The position numbers and the translations under genes were made by a program. The notes below the pieces were generated by a model. It ran no database searches. It worked only from the letters and a program-made list of their open reading frames with translations, and was not told the origin of the DNA. 64,000 nt of DNA from Bacteroides sp. (GTDB taxonomy: Bacteria > Bacteroidota > Bacteroidia > Bacteroidales > Muribaculaceae), in the NCBI GenBank assembly GCA_023663525.1, contig JAMPHF010000002.1, forward strand, positions 1 to 64,000. Reading direction: 5' to 3'. This document shows, one piece after another, positions 27,100 to 35,739 of the stretch. The first letter of the stretch is position 1; the number at the start of each line of letters is the position of its first letter.

Positions 27100-28487
27100 A
27101 GCATACGGTCTATATTTTGTTCGCGGTGGATAAGGTGCACATTAACATACGGATACTTCCGCTTGATATGTTCAGCCATTTTCTGAGCGGAATAGACACT
27201 GCGATGTCTACCTCCCGTACACCCGAAATTAACCGACAGTGATGTGAATCCACGTCGGTCGTAACATTCAACTGAAGGGTCGGTCAGACCATAGCAGTGA
27301 TCCAAAAAAGTCATTATCTCACCCTTACTTTCCAAAAATTCAATCACAGGGACATCAAGACCGGTCAGCGGTTTGTACTCCTCATATCGCCCCGGGTTTT
27401 CCATGCCACGACAATCAAACACGAAGCCTCCGCCATTTCCTGATAGATCCTCGGGAATACCTTTCTTATATGAGAAACTTGTGACCGTCACCGTGAGGCT
27501 ACTTTTTCTGTCCGACTTATTCATTGATTCGTTTGCGTGCATCTCCTTGTCAAGCATATCTGTCAATACTTTCCCAAGATACGGATAATCTTTATATGGG
27601 GTATCCATTAGCTTCGAGAGATTGGACAGCGCAAGTGGAATACTCCTCAGAAAGTGAGATTTGCGTTCAAATTTACCTCTGAAGCCGTATGCACCAAGCA
27701 CTTGCAGATTGCGTAAAAGGGCAAATTCTCTCAATCTGTGTCTGAATTCCTTTTCATCAATATCAACATATCTCGATGCACTTTTGATATAGGTCTCAAT
27801 CAGCTCGTTCTTGACATCATCCGAGAAAGCTGCTCTTGCCTGTGTGATGAACGAAACGACATCATATTCCACCGGTCCTTTACGGCCGCCTTGAAAATCA
27901 ATAAAATAGGGCATATCATCCTTTATCATCACATTTCTTGACTGAAAGTCACGATACATGAATGTGTCCTTTACATTTGCAGCCAATTGTGCTGCCATCA
28001 GTCGGAACTCTCTTTCGAGCGCTTGTTCAGAATATGCTATGCCCGTGGTGTTTAGGAAGCAATACTTGAAATAATTCAAATCCCAAAGTATGGCCTGCTC
28101 ATCAAATGTGCTGACCGGGTAACACTTGGAAAAGTCAAGCCCCTCGGCACCTCTATACTGGAAATCCGGCAATGTGGCAATCGTCTTTTTCAGAAGCTCC
28201 GGTGAATCGCGCCTTTCAAAAAGCAGGACATCGCCTAAATCCTCCTGAAGATACGCTATCCGGTCGTCCGTGACAGCATAAATCTTTGGGACAGGCAGAT
28301 TCTTTTCTCTGAAATGATTTGCAAGATAAATGAATGTCTCGTTCTCCTCTGCCGAGCAACCGACCACACCGACAACATCATGCGGGCCGGTCAGACGAAA
28401 ATATTTTCGATTACTGCCGGCTTGGGTGAGCGCGGTCACAGATGTCGGCTCGACTCCATAGGTCTCTTTATATAATTTTACAAGCAT
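27096..28487 (-). CDS. AmgK-like sugar kinase fused to a RapZ C-terminal domain
   Basis: A 463-aa two-domain protein. Residues about 1-320 are an aminoglycoside phosphotransferase-like kinase: the catalytic loop YRDFQSRNVM and metal-binding IDFQGGRKGP are intact, as in AmgK sugar-1-kinases. Residues about 335-463 match the RapZ C-terminal domain (VFDCRGMENPGRY, FGCTGGRHRSVYSAQKMAE), which in E. coli RapZ binds glucosamine-6-phosphate and RNA or partner proteins. The RapZ P-loop ATPase half is absent. The start was set at ATG 28487 because the in-frame ATG at 28523 lies upstream of the -7 box at 28511-28518. It is translationally coupled to the MurU-like gene, so amino-sugar salvage is the best guess. 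Confidence 0.85.
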   Translation of the reverse strand: MLVKLYKETYGVEPTSVTALTQAGSNRKYFRLTGPHDVVGVVGCSAEENETFIYLANHFREKNLPVPKIYAVTDDRIAYLQEDLGDVLLFERRDSPELLKKTIATLPDFQYRGAEGLDFSKCYPVSTFDEQAILWDLNYFKYCFLNTTGIAYSEQALEREFRLMAAQLAANVKDTFMYRDFQSRNVMIKDDMPYFIDFQGGRKGPVEYDVVSFITQARAAFSDDVKNELIETYIKSASRYVDIDEKEFRHRLREFALLRNLQVLGAYGFRGKFERKSHFLRSIPLALSNLSKLMDTPYKDYPYLGKVLTDMLDKEMHANESMNKSDRKSSLTVTVTSFSYKKGIPEDLSGNGGGFVFDCRGMENPGRYEEYKPLTGLDVPVIEFLESKGEIMTFLDHCYGLTDPSVECYDRRGFTSLSVNFGCTGGRHRSVYSAQKMAEHIKRKYPYVNVHLIHREQNIDRML

Positions 28488-28510
28488 TGTTTTTCTTGAT
28501 TTCTTTTTGG

Positions 28511-28518
28511 CAAAATTA
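28511..28518 (-). promoter_or_regulatory. -7 box of the kinase/nucleotidyltransferase operon
   Basis: Minus-strand TAATTTTG followed by C, 23 bases before the ATG at 28487. It decides the start of the kinase gene. No good -33 box. Confidence 0.5.
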
Positions 28519-28557
28519 CTCAAAATATCGGCTCACAGCCCATGTCGGGACATCCCT

Positions 28558-28589
28558 TTTGCGTATTTTCATGAAAATATGTAACTTTG
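28558..28589 (+). promoter_or_regulatory. Promoter of the TrmH-type methyltransferase gene
   Basis: TTTG (28558-28561), 20 bases, TAACTTTG (28582-28589): a full consensus promoter. It places transcription start just before the ATG at 28611 and excludes the in-frame TTG at 28587, which is part of the -7 box. Confidence 0.75.
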
Positions 28590-28610
28590 ACATTCATTTT
28601 GAAACGATAT

Positions 28611-29372
28611 ATGACCGAACTGACCAAAAATATATACCGCACCATTAAGGGACTCGATGAACGCAAGACCCGCAAGAAAGAAAAGGCATTTAAAGCTGAG
28701 GGTACAAAATGCGTCACTGACACTCTCGGACATTTCGGACTCAGGTATCTGTTCGCTACTCATGAATGGATTGAGTCGCATCCGTCAATAGTCCGTAACC
28801 TTGGTGATAAACTTTTCAAAGTGACCCATAATGACCTCTCCCGCATGTCGAGTCTCACGACACCATCGGATGTCATCGCGGTTTATGACATTCCCGAAAT
28901 CACTCCTGATTTCACCTCCATGTCCGACCGTCTGATTCTTGCACTTGACACCATCCAAGATCCCGGCAATCTCGGTACTATCATTCGTGTGGCCGATTGG
29001 TTCGGCATACATGACATATTATGCAGCAGTGAGACAGCGGACTGCTTTTCGCCAAAAGTCATCCAATCCACCATGGGGTCCATCTCTCGTGTCAAGCTCT
29101 ACTACGGCAATCTGCCGGAAATGATAGTCTTGACTGGTGCAAGAAATATCTACGGTACATTCCTTGACGGGACAAATATTTGCGAAACCGATCTTGACAG
29201 CAATGGAATCATCGTCATCGGCAATGAAGGGAAGGGCATTTCGCAGGAAGTCGAATCGGTCGTCACAAAACGGCTGTTGATACCCTCTTATCCCCAGGGA
29301 CAAGAGACCGGCGAATCACTGAATGCCGCGATTGCGACAGCCATAACAGTCGCCAAATTCCGTGGAATATAA
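28611..29372 (+). CDS. TrmH/SpoU family RNA 2'-O-ribose methyltransferase
   Basis: A 253-aa SPOUT methyltransferase. An N-terminal substrate-binding domain (RKKEKAFKAEGTKCVTDTL) precedes the knotted SAM domain. Motif 1 is LALDTIQDPGNLGTIIRVADWFG, with the catalytic Asn-Arg pair (N in PGNLG, R in IIRVAD). Motif 2 is VIGNEGKGIS and motif 3 LLIPSYPQGQETGESLNAAIATAI. The target (rRNA or tRNA position) is not readable. It begins a rightward series of genes up to rlmD; radA follows after 27 bases. Confidence 0.92.
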   Translation: MTELTKNIYRTIKGLDERKTRKKEKAFKAEGTKCVTDTLGHFGLRYLFATHEWIESHPSIVRNLGDKLFKVTHNDLSRMSSLTTPSDVIAVYDIPEITPDFTSMSDRLILALDTIQDPGNLGTIIRVADWFGIHDILCSSETADCFSPKVIQSTMGSISRVKLYYGNLPEMIVLTGARNIYGTFLDGTNICETDLDSNGIIVIGNEGKGISQEVESVVTKRLLIPSYPQGQETGESLNAAIATAITVAKFRGI

Positions 29373-29399
29373 TGGAATCCGCATAAAAACTGATAAATT

Positions 29400-30767
29400 A
29401 TGAAAGTCAAGACTGCGTGGTTTTGCACAAGCTGTGGTGCACAGGCTCCGAAATGGCAAGGAAAATGTCCGGCCTGCGGAGAATGGAATACCATGGTTGA
29501 AGAAAAAATAGTAACCGAGAAGAAATCAAAGACACTGACTCCATCATCTCACACTTCACGGCGTGCGCGACCTCAGCTCATCCACGAAATAGAGATGGAA
29601 GAAGAACCGCGCATTAAAATGCCAAGCAATGAACTCAACAGGGTGCTTGGCGGAGGCTTGGTTGCCGGCAGTCTTGTGTTGATTGGCGGAGAACCAGGCA
29701 TAGGAAAATCGACACTCGTCTTACAAAATATCCTTTCAATCCGCTCCCGGAGAATATTATATGTGAGCGGAGAGGAGAGTGCACGGCAACTCAAAATGCG
29801 GGCAGACCGTATCGGTCGCCCGAACGATAATGTCTATATCGTATGCGAGACCTCACTTGAGAACATCCGTGACCATATCGAGGAAGTCAATCCCGGTCTT
29901 GTAGTGATTGACTCAATCCAGACCATAGCCTCAGATGACATTGAATCAGTGGCAGGCAGTGTGTCGCAAGTGCGTGAATGTGCAGCCTGTCTGCTGAAAT
30001 ATGCCAAGGAAACCGGTGTCCCCGTGATTCTGATTGGTCATATAACCAAAGAGGGGAGTATCGCCGGACCCAAGGTGCTTGAACATATCGTTGACGCAGT
30101 ACTCCAGTTCGAGGGTGACAGACAAGGAATCTACCGGATTCTGCGTTCAATCAAAAATCGTTTCGGATCGACATCCGAACTCGGCATTTATGAAATGTGT
30201 CAACGAGGACTGCGCGAGGTTTCAAACCCCTCGGAGATGTTTCTATCGCAGAGCAATGATGATCTCTCCGGCATATCCATCGGTGTCACCATGGAAGGGA
30301 TACGGGCATTCATGATTGAGGTGCAAGCCCTCGTCAGCACAGCGGCGTATGGCACACCACAGCGTTCGGTCACGGGATTCGACTCCAAGCGCATGAACAT
30401 GCTACTTGCCGTACTCGAAAAGCGTGTCGGTTTCAAGCTGGCGGCAAAGGATGTATTCCTCAATATAGCCGGAGGTCTTAAAGTCAATGATCCGGCTCTT
30501 GATCTGGCGGTCATCTGCGCCATACTGTCATCAAACGTTGATATTACAATCCCCAAACGTATATGTATGGCAGGTGAAGTCGGCCTCTCAGGAGAGGTCA
30601 GACCGGTGACACGAATCGAGCAGCGCATCCGCGAAGCCGAAAAACTGGGGATGGAGACAATAATCATACCACGCCATAACCTAAAGGGCGTCGATGTCTC
30701 CGGTATGAACATAAAAATCATAGAAGTTGCAAAAGTTGAGGAAGCATTTCGCACTCTTTTCGCCTGA
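29400..30767 (+). CDS. radA: DNA repair protein RadA (Sms)
   Basis: A 455-aa RecA-like helicase that promotes branch migration in recombinational repair. Seen in order: a C4 zinc finger (C9, C12, C23, C26), Walker A GGEPGIGKST, Walker B LVVIDSIQT, the RadA-specific KNRFGSTSE motif, and a C-terminal Lon-protease-like domain (RSVTGFDSKRMNML through GEVGLSGEVRPV) that lacks protease activity in this family. Normal length. Probably cotranscribed with the TrmH-type gene upstream. Confidence 0.97.
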   Translation: MKVKTAWFCTSCGAQAPKWQGKCPACGEWNTMVEEKIVTEKKSKTLTPSSHTSRRARPQLIHEIEMEEEPRIKMPSNELNRVLGGGLVAGSLVLIGGEPGIGKSTLVLQNILSIRSRRILYVSGEESARQLKMRADRIGRPNDNVYIVCETSLENIRDHIEEVNPGLVVIDSIQTIASDDIESVAGSVSQVRECAACLLKYAKETGVPVILIGHITKEGSIAGPKVLEHIVDAVLQFEGDRQGIYRILRSIKNRFGSTSELGIYEMCQRGLREVSNPSEMFLSQSNDDLSGISIGVTMEGIRAFMIEVQALVSTAAYGTPQRSVTGFDSKRMNMLLAVLEKRVGFKLAAKDVFLNIAGGLKVNDPALDLAVICAILSSNVDITIPKRICMAGEVGLSGEVRPVTRIEQRIREAEKLGMETIIIPRHNLKGVDVSGMNIKIIEVAKVEEAFRTLFA

Positions 30768-30807
30768 AATTTGTTTATAGAGAAAACAACTGTTTATCTA
30801 TGATTTT

Positions 30808-31773
30808 ATGAAGTTTAAGGCGTACATATTTTTATCACTGTTTATCATGTCCGGGATGCCCGTAATAAATGCACAGAAAAACGTTGAGAGAATCAAATAC
30901 GGTGATTTCTCCCATTGGGTCACACGTAACATCAAGGAGTCTGCGGTCATAGGTGGCAATGAGAAAACTGTCTATGAAATCGGGCCAACCACAACAATCA
31001 ATGGCAATAAGCCTTACAATAACCTCGGGGGCTCTCCGTGGGGCACAAGTAACGTCTATGCCAAGGTGTCAGGAGTCACCAAAACATCCAATGCGGTATA
31101 TCCATTCGAGCGTGCTTCCGGTGACAAATGTGCAAAACTATGCACACAGATCGAGAAAGTCAAAGTACTTGGAATGATAAATATGGATGTGATGGTGGCC
31201 GGATCAATGTTTCTCGGCAAAATGCTTGAACCGATAACGTCCACAAAAAATCCGTATGCAAAGATGGAAATGGGTATTCCTTTTGAAAAACGACCCGAAG
31301 CACTCATCTTTGATTATAAGGTTGATATGCCCGACGTGGACTATCGGATAAAGTCGTCAGGTTTTGGCTCAAAAAAGAAACTGCCGGGACGCGATCAGGC
31401 CGTGGTCTTTGTATATCTCCAGCGCAGATGGGAAGATTCGGAAGGAAATATCCATGCCAACCGTGTCGGGACGGGAGGGAAACAGTTCTCGTCATCGACT
31501 CAATGGGTCAACGGCACAAAACTCCCGATTGTCTACGGTGACATGAGCAAGCATGGAACTGTCCCGGACTATCTTAAATTGCGCAATAAGGATAATTGTT
31601 ATTATGCCCGCAACTCAAAGGGGAAGATGGTGCCGGTGATTGAGGAAGGCTGGGATGATGAAAATGCCAAGCCTACTCATGCAGTTGTAATGTTTTCAGC
31701 AGGCAACGGTGACCCATACGTCGGAACAGAGGGACTGACTCTCTACGTTGATAATGTGGGCTTCGGTTATTGA
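30808..31773 (+). CDS. Exported PCMD-domain protein
   Basis: A 321-aa protein with a signal peptide (MKFKAYIFLSLFIMSGMPVINAQ; cleavage probably near residue 22). There is no lipobox cysteine, so a periplasmic or outer-surface soluble protein is likely. The body resembles the Bacteroidetes PCMD domain (putative carbohydrate metabolism): an early RIKYGDFSHWVTRNI block, RPEALIFDYKVDMPD in the middle, and a closing GLTLYVDNVGFGY strand, a jelly-roll-like pattern. No catalytic residues are known for the family. It ends one base before the first ATG that could start trmN6. It is not in a polysaccharide-utilisation locus. Confidence 0.78.
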   Translation: MKFKAYIFLSLFIMSGMPVINAQKNVERIKYGDFSHWVTRNIKESAVIGGNEKTVYEIGPTTTINGNKPYNNLGGSPWGTSNVYAKVSGVTKTSNAVYPFERASGDKCAKLCTQIEKVKVLGMINMDVMVAGSMFLGKMLEPITSTKNPYAKMEMGIPFEKRPEALIFDYKVDMPDVDYRIKSSGFGSKKKLPGRDQAVVFVYLQRRWEDSEGNIHANRVGTGGKQFSSSTQWVNGTKLPIVYGDMSKHGTVPDYLKLRNKDNCYYARNSKGKMVPVIEEGWDDENAKPTHAVVMFSAGNGDPYVGTEGLTLYVDNVGFGY

Positions 31774-31777
31774 ATGA

Positions 31778-32497
31778 ATGGCAATGGGAAAATTCAGATT
31801 CAAGCAATTTGAGATCGATGATGGCAACTGCGCCATGAAAGTAGGCACCGACGCAGTGCTTTTAGGCGCATGGACTAATCCGGATAAAGCTATCACTGTC
31901 GTTGACGCAGGATGTGGGTCGGGCATAGTCGGGATAATGCTCGCCCAACGTTGCGATGCGTCAATCATAGCCGTTGACATCTGTCATCAAGCATGTATGG
32001 ACGCAGAGTCCAATGCGCGCAACTCTCCTTGGAGCGACAGAATCAAGATTCTTGAAGGCGATATAACCCGTGATTTTCCCTCTGTGGATCATCCGATACT
32101 TCTTGTGTCCAATCCTCCGTTTTTCAACGAAAAGTTACGCTCGCCGGACAACCGCCGTGCATTGGCGCGTCATGGCGATGAATTTGGGGTGAAAGAGCTT
32201 ATTGAGCTGGCATCACGGATATTCACAACTCCCGATGACTCTCTGGCTTTCATCGCACCAACATCACGCACCGATGAGATTGAATTTATGCTTTCGCTCA
32301 ACCGTCTCACCCCATGGCGTATATGTAAAGTCTATTCTAAACCCGATAAGGAATCCATCCGCACTCTATGGCAAGTTGGAATTGAGTCACTGCAATCTAA
32401 GCATGTACGCCGTGAGGAGCTTTACATCAGAAATGCTGACAACTTGCCCGATAAAGAATACATCCGACTGACATCCCCATTCTATCTTGATAGATAG
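31778..32497 (+). CDS. trmN6: tRNA1(Val) adenine-N6-methyltransferase-like protein
   Basis: A 239-aa class I SAM methyltransferase. Seen: GKFRFKQFEIDDGNCAMKVGTD at the N-terminus, SAM motif VVDAGCGSGIVGIMLAQR, and the catalytic NPPFF of N6-adenine methyltransferases. Together these are typical of YfiC/TrmN6, which methylates A37 of tRNA1(Val) in E. coli. ATG 31778 was chosen; ATG 31784 (MGKFRF) is equally plausible. It follows the PCMD gene with a 4-base gap. Confidence 0.9.
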   Translation: MAMGKFRFKQFEIDDGNCAMKVGTDAVLLGAWTNPDKAITVVDAGCGSGIVGIMLAQRCDASIIAVDICHQACMDAESNARNSPWSDRIKILEGDITRDFPSVDHPILLVSNPPFFNEKLRSPDNRRALARHGDEFGVKELIELASRIFTTPDDSLAFIAPTSRTDEIEFMLSLNRLTPWRICKVYSKPDKESIRTLWQVGIESLQSKHVRREELYIRNADNLPDKEYIRLTSPFYLDR

Positions 32498-32546
32498 TGG
32501 AAGTGCAGATTAGTAACTGAACATTAACAATACCAATCAAATATAA

Positions 32547-33443
32547 ATGATACCACAGGCAAATAATCTCAGATTTTCTCCCGGCGGTCGCATCGTTATC
32601 CTCGTTGTCTCGCTGTGCCTTTTCACCATTATAGGCTCAATCCTGATAGGTCTGGTGACGAGAGGTGGATATACCACCCAGACCTTACGCGTGTCCACTG
32701 TCCTTCAGGACTGTATCATCTTCATTGTCCCCGCCATCGTGAGTGCGATTCTTATCAGTCAATATCCTGCAAATTTCCTTGGAATAAATCGAGGCTTCAA
32801 GATTGAGGAGTTTCTGTGGGCCGTGGTTGCACTGCTTTTTTCCATACCGGCAATGAATGCACTTGTGGAACTTAACGAAAGCATGACTCTTCCGGAGTCC
32901 TTATCCGGAATAGAACAGATGATGCGCGACGCCGAGCAACGCGCCCAGGACTCCGTTGACATCCTCCTTGGTAATCATACAATCGGCTCATTGATTGTCA
33001 ATATCTTGATTGTCGGAATATTAGCCGGTTTCAGTGAGGAGATTTTATTCCGTGGCGCATTGCAGCGCATACTTCTGAGCTGTCGGCTGAATTGTCATGT
33101 CGCTATATGGCTGACTGCATTTCTGTTCAGTGCTTTCCATCTACAATTTTTCGGATTTTTCCCCCGTCTGTTGCTGGGTGGTTATTTCGGTTATCTTTTC
33201 TATTGGTCTCGTTCACTGTGGTTGCCGGCGGCACTCCATGCGTTCAATAATTCACTTGTAGTCTACACAATGTGGCAGACACAAAATAGCGGAGATGAAT
33301 ACCGGGAAATAGGGGAGACCATCAACACCTGGGGAGCACACTCGCCTTGGCTCATCTTGATTTCAATATTTCTAACAGCAATCATCATTGTCAGATTGCA
33401 CAAGATTACATCTATAAACCCAATCACTACACCGAAAGTGTGA
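32547..33443 (+). CDS. CPBP family intramembrane metalloprotease
   Basis: A 298-aa polytopic membrane protein of the CAAX-protease/bacteriocin-processing (Abi) family. Motif 1 GFSEEILFRGALQRIL carries the EExxxR pair. Motif 2 FLFSAFHLQFF gives the FxxxH and motif 3 LPAALHAFNNSL the HxxxN. All proposed catalytic residues are present. About seven to eight hydrophobic segments are visible, the first at residues 15-40. The substrate is unknown. It lies between two RNA methyltransferase genes with short gaps (49 and 13 bases), suggesting cotranscription without obvious functional tie. Confidence 0.92.
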   Translation: MIPQANNLRFSPGGRIVILVVSLCLFTIIGSILIGLVTRGGYTTQTLRVSTVLQDCIIFIVPAIVSAILISQYPANFLGINRGFKIEEFLWAVVALLFSIPAMNALVELNESMTLPESLSGIEQMMRDAEQRAQDSVDILLGNHTIGSLIVNILIVGILAGFSEEILFRGALQRILLSCRLNCHVAIWLTAFLFSAFHLQFFGFFPRLLLGGYFGYLFYWSRSLWLPAALHAFNNSLVVYTMWQTQNSGDEYREIGETINTWGAHSPWLILISIFLTAIIIVRLHKITSINPITTPKV

Positions 33444-33456
33444 AAAGTAATATAAT

Positions 33457-34866
33457 ATGGCAAGAAAAAGAAAAGAACTACCTGTCCTGAACGATGTTGA
33501 GATTATCGATGTGGCAGCCGAGGGCAATGCCTTGGCTCGCGTTGATGAGATGGTGGTGTTCATCCCGTTTGGAGCACCGGGCGACATCGCAGACGTGAAG
33601 ATAGACCGCAAGAAACGCAACTATGCCGAAGGTCATATCGAGACCCTTAAAGTACCGTCATCTGTGCGTGTGACTCCTCGGTGTGAACACTTCACCGTGT
33701 GTGGCGGATGTCGTTGGCAGCATCTCCCGTATGAATTTCAACTCAGATGTAAGCAGAAACAAGTGGAAGATGCGCTGCAACGCATTGCCAAGATTCCATA
33801 TCCTGAGATCACACCCATCCTTGGCTCTGAGAATATATGGGAATACCGCAATAAAATGGAATACACCTTTTCAAATAAGAAATGGTTGACTTTTGATCAG
33901 CTCCGTTCGGGTGAGGAATTTCCCGAAAGACGTGCAGCCGGTTTCCACATCCCGGGAGCGTTTGACAAAGTTCTCGATATAAACCGCTGTCATTTGCAAG
34001 ACGATTTCGGCAACAGGCTGCGCTTATTCATCAAGCAATTCGGGATGGACAATGACTATTCATTCTATGATTTGCGCGAGCAACATGGATTGCTGCGGAC
34101 ACTTATGATACGAATCGCTTCCACCGGCCAAATTATGGCAGTGATGGTGTTCGGCGAAGATGACCGCGAGAAAATAGAAACTCTCATGAATGCGATTGCC
34201 GAAAATTATCCGGAAATAACATCTCTGCTCTATGTTGTCAATACGAAAGTCAATGACACAATAGCCGATCAGAAAATCATCCTGTTCAAAGGTCAGGAGT
34301 ATATCGAGGAGGAAATGGAGGGACTGAGGTTCCGCATAGGTCCTAAGTCATTCTACCAGACCAATTCACAGCAGGCACATAGGCTTTACAGCGTGGCACG
34401 AGAATTTGCCAAGTTGAACGGTAGCGAACTTGTCTATGACCTATACACCGGCACAGGGACAATCGCATGTTTCATCGCGCCCAACGTACGCCATGTCATT
34501 GGAATTGAATATGTCCCCGAAGCCATTGAGGATGCCAAGGTCAATGCAGCGGTCAACGGTCTCACGAATACTGAATTCTACGCAGGCGACATGAAGGACG
34601 TGCTGACCGATGATTTCATTGCCGAGCATGGAAGACCCGATGTCATGATTGTCGATCCTCCACGTGCAGGAATGCATGAAGATGTGGTCAAAGTCATACT
34701 TAATGCAGCCCCCGAAAGGATCGTCTACGTGAGCTGCAATCCTGCCACTCAAGCACGTGATCTTGCGTTGCTCCATGAAAAATATGACATCGAAGCAGTC
34801 AGACCGGTCGATATGTTCCCTCACACACAACATGTTGAAAATGTCGTGGCTTTGAAACTGAGATGA
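33457..34866 (+). CDS. rlmD: 23S rRNA (uracil-5-)-methyltransferase RlmD-like
   Basis: A 469-aa RumA/TrmA-type enzyme that forms 5-methyluridine in 23S rRNA (position 1939 in RlmD). Order: an N-terminal TRAM domain (VEIIDVAAEGNALARVDEMVVF), an iron-sulfur-cluster cysteine set (CEHFTVCGGCRWQHL plus a later Cys), SAM motif VYDLYTGTGTIACF, MIVDPPRAG, and catalytic YVSCNPATQARDL. The exact uridine (747 or 1939) cannot be fixed. It is the last gene of the rightward run; a strong hairpin begins 11 bases after the stop. Confidence 0.93.
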   Translation: MARKRKELPVLNDVEIIDVAAEGNALARVDEMVVFIPFGAPGDIADVKIDRKKRNYAEGHIETLKVPSSVRVTPRCEHFTVCGGCRWQHLPYEFQLRCKQKQVEDALQRIAKIPYPEITPILGSENIWEYRNKMEYTFSNKKWLTFDQLRSGEEFPERRAAGFHIPGAFDKVLDINRCHLQDDFGNRLRLFIKQFGMDNDYSFYDLREQHGLLRTLMIRIASTGQIMAVMVFGEDDREKIETLMNAIAENYPEITSLLYVVNTKVNDTIADQKIILFKGQEYIEEEMEGLRFRIGPKSFYQTNSQQAHRLYSVAREFAKLNGSELVYDLYTGTGTIACFIAPNVRHVIGIEYVPEAIEDAKVNAAVNGLTNTEFYAGDMKDVLTDDFIAEHGRPDVMIVDPPRAGMHEDVVKVILNAAPERIVYVSCNPATQARDLALLHEKYDIEAVRPVDMFPHTQHVENVVALKLR

Positions 34867-34870
34867 TCAT

Positions 34871-34905
34871 AAAAAAAGCGTCCGCTGCATCCCGCAGCGC
34901 GACGC
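34871..34905 (-). terminator. Rho-independent terminator oriented leftward (T7 tail on minus strand)
   Basis: GCGTC-C-GCTGC (34878-34888), a 5-base loop, GCAGC-GC-GACGC (34894-34905), one bulge. On the minus strand it is followed directly by seven T (A-run 34871-34877), so it is polarised for leftward transcription although the nearest annotated gene (rlmD) comes from the left. It may also stop rlmD transcripts. Confidence 0.7.
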
Positions 34906-35326
34906 CCGAAATTATAATCATCAATTCTAATTATCGGTATTCGTTTTCTCAAACTCATCAAGAGAAGGTAAGGCGGTGAAACAAAGGATAATATGTTTTG
35001 CTGCTTTACCTTTCTGATTGATAATTGTTTCAGTGTACAAATCTAATTGTTCACCAATTGATAAGGATAGGAAAATTAACGGTAAAATTTAAATCAGATT
35101 GGATAAGAATGATTTTTCATATTCGTATAAAAAATACGATGTATGGATATAAGATTATGAGGTAAAATAGATTATTTCAGTTAGTGCTATTTTGTTGAGA
35201 GAGTAATTTTTCACTGTGTATCACTCTGAGAGGAGTGATATATTTTATGTCTTTCTAAAATGACAACTGTGTGTTTCATGTATGTATTTGGTTGAGAGAT
35301 TTTGTGTGCTGTATCATTTGTTTTAG
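34871..35326 (-). ncRNA. Candidate untranslated leftward transcript (about 0.45 kb)
   Basis: A full promoter on the minus strand (TTTG 35360-35363, 20 bases, TAACTTTG 35332-35339) fires into a region without a recognisable gene and ends at the T-tailed terminator at 34871-34905. The interior is AT-rich with two small hairpins (35219-35238 ATCACTC/GAGTGAT; 35125-35141 TCGTAT/ATACGA) and only tiny ATG-started frames (8-22 codons). A 53-codon frame without ATG or GTG lies at 34927-35088. It resembles no RNase P, tmRNA, SRP or 6S RNA I can recognise. It could be a regulatory RNA or a small-protein gene with unusual start. Confidence 0.4.
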
Positions 35327-35331
35327 CAATG

Positions 35332-35363
35332 CAAAGTTACGTATAAAATTCTGCCTGTGCAAA
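35332..35363 (-). promoter_or_regulatory. Consensus promoter driving the candidate transcript
   Basis: Minus strand TTTG, exactly 20 bases, TAACTTTG then C. It is one of the best promoter matches in the window, with no annotated leftward gene downstream until the terminator at 34871. Confidence 0.65.
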
Positions 35364-35644
35364 CGTCTTAACTATTATTGTGTAAACGCTTTACGGTTTT
35401 AACTAATGGGTAATAGAAACAACGTTTTTTCACCGATTATTAAGTAAAAATTCATTAATATGGACAGGAAGCAAAAACGAATCCATCTTCATGGATAATC
35501 TTTTCAGAATAAACATCCGTATAATTGCGCAAACAGATTTGTCCCATAATCGCTATTATGTTAAATAGGATTTATTCTTTCTTTTGATTCTGGATTTTTT
35601 ATGAGCTTCAGCCGGAATTTCGCTCTCCCCCATCAATTAAGTAA
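35364..35644. other. Intergenic stretch with nothing recognised
   Basis: AT-rich, about 280 bases between the promoter above and the permease terminator. No coding run, full promoter or tRNA-like fold was seen. Confidence 0.5.
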
Positions 35645-35696
35645 TGTGGAATCACACACGTGTACTATCTTTATAGCCCGCGTGTGTGCTTCCACA
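35645..35696 (-). terminator. Long hairpin after the metal permease gene
   Basis: TGTGGAA-T-CACACACG (35645-35660), a 20-base loop, CGTGTGTG-C-TTCCACA (35681-35696). The two arms total 15 pairs with one mismatch. It lies 44 bases past the stop of the permease. Confidence 0.6.
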
Positions 35697-35739
35697 GAAT
35701 TTTCAAGATTTTTCAAATATGGAGCAATCGAGACTGAAT

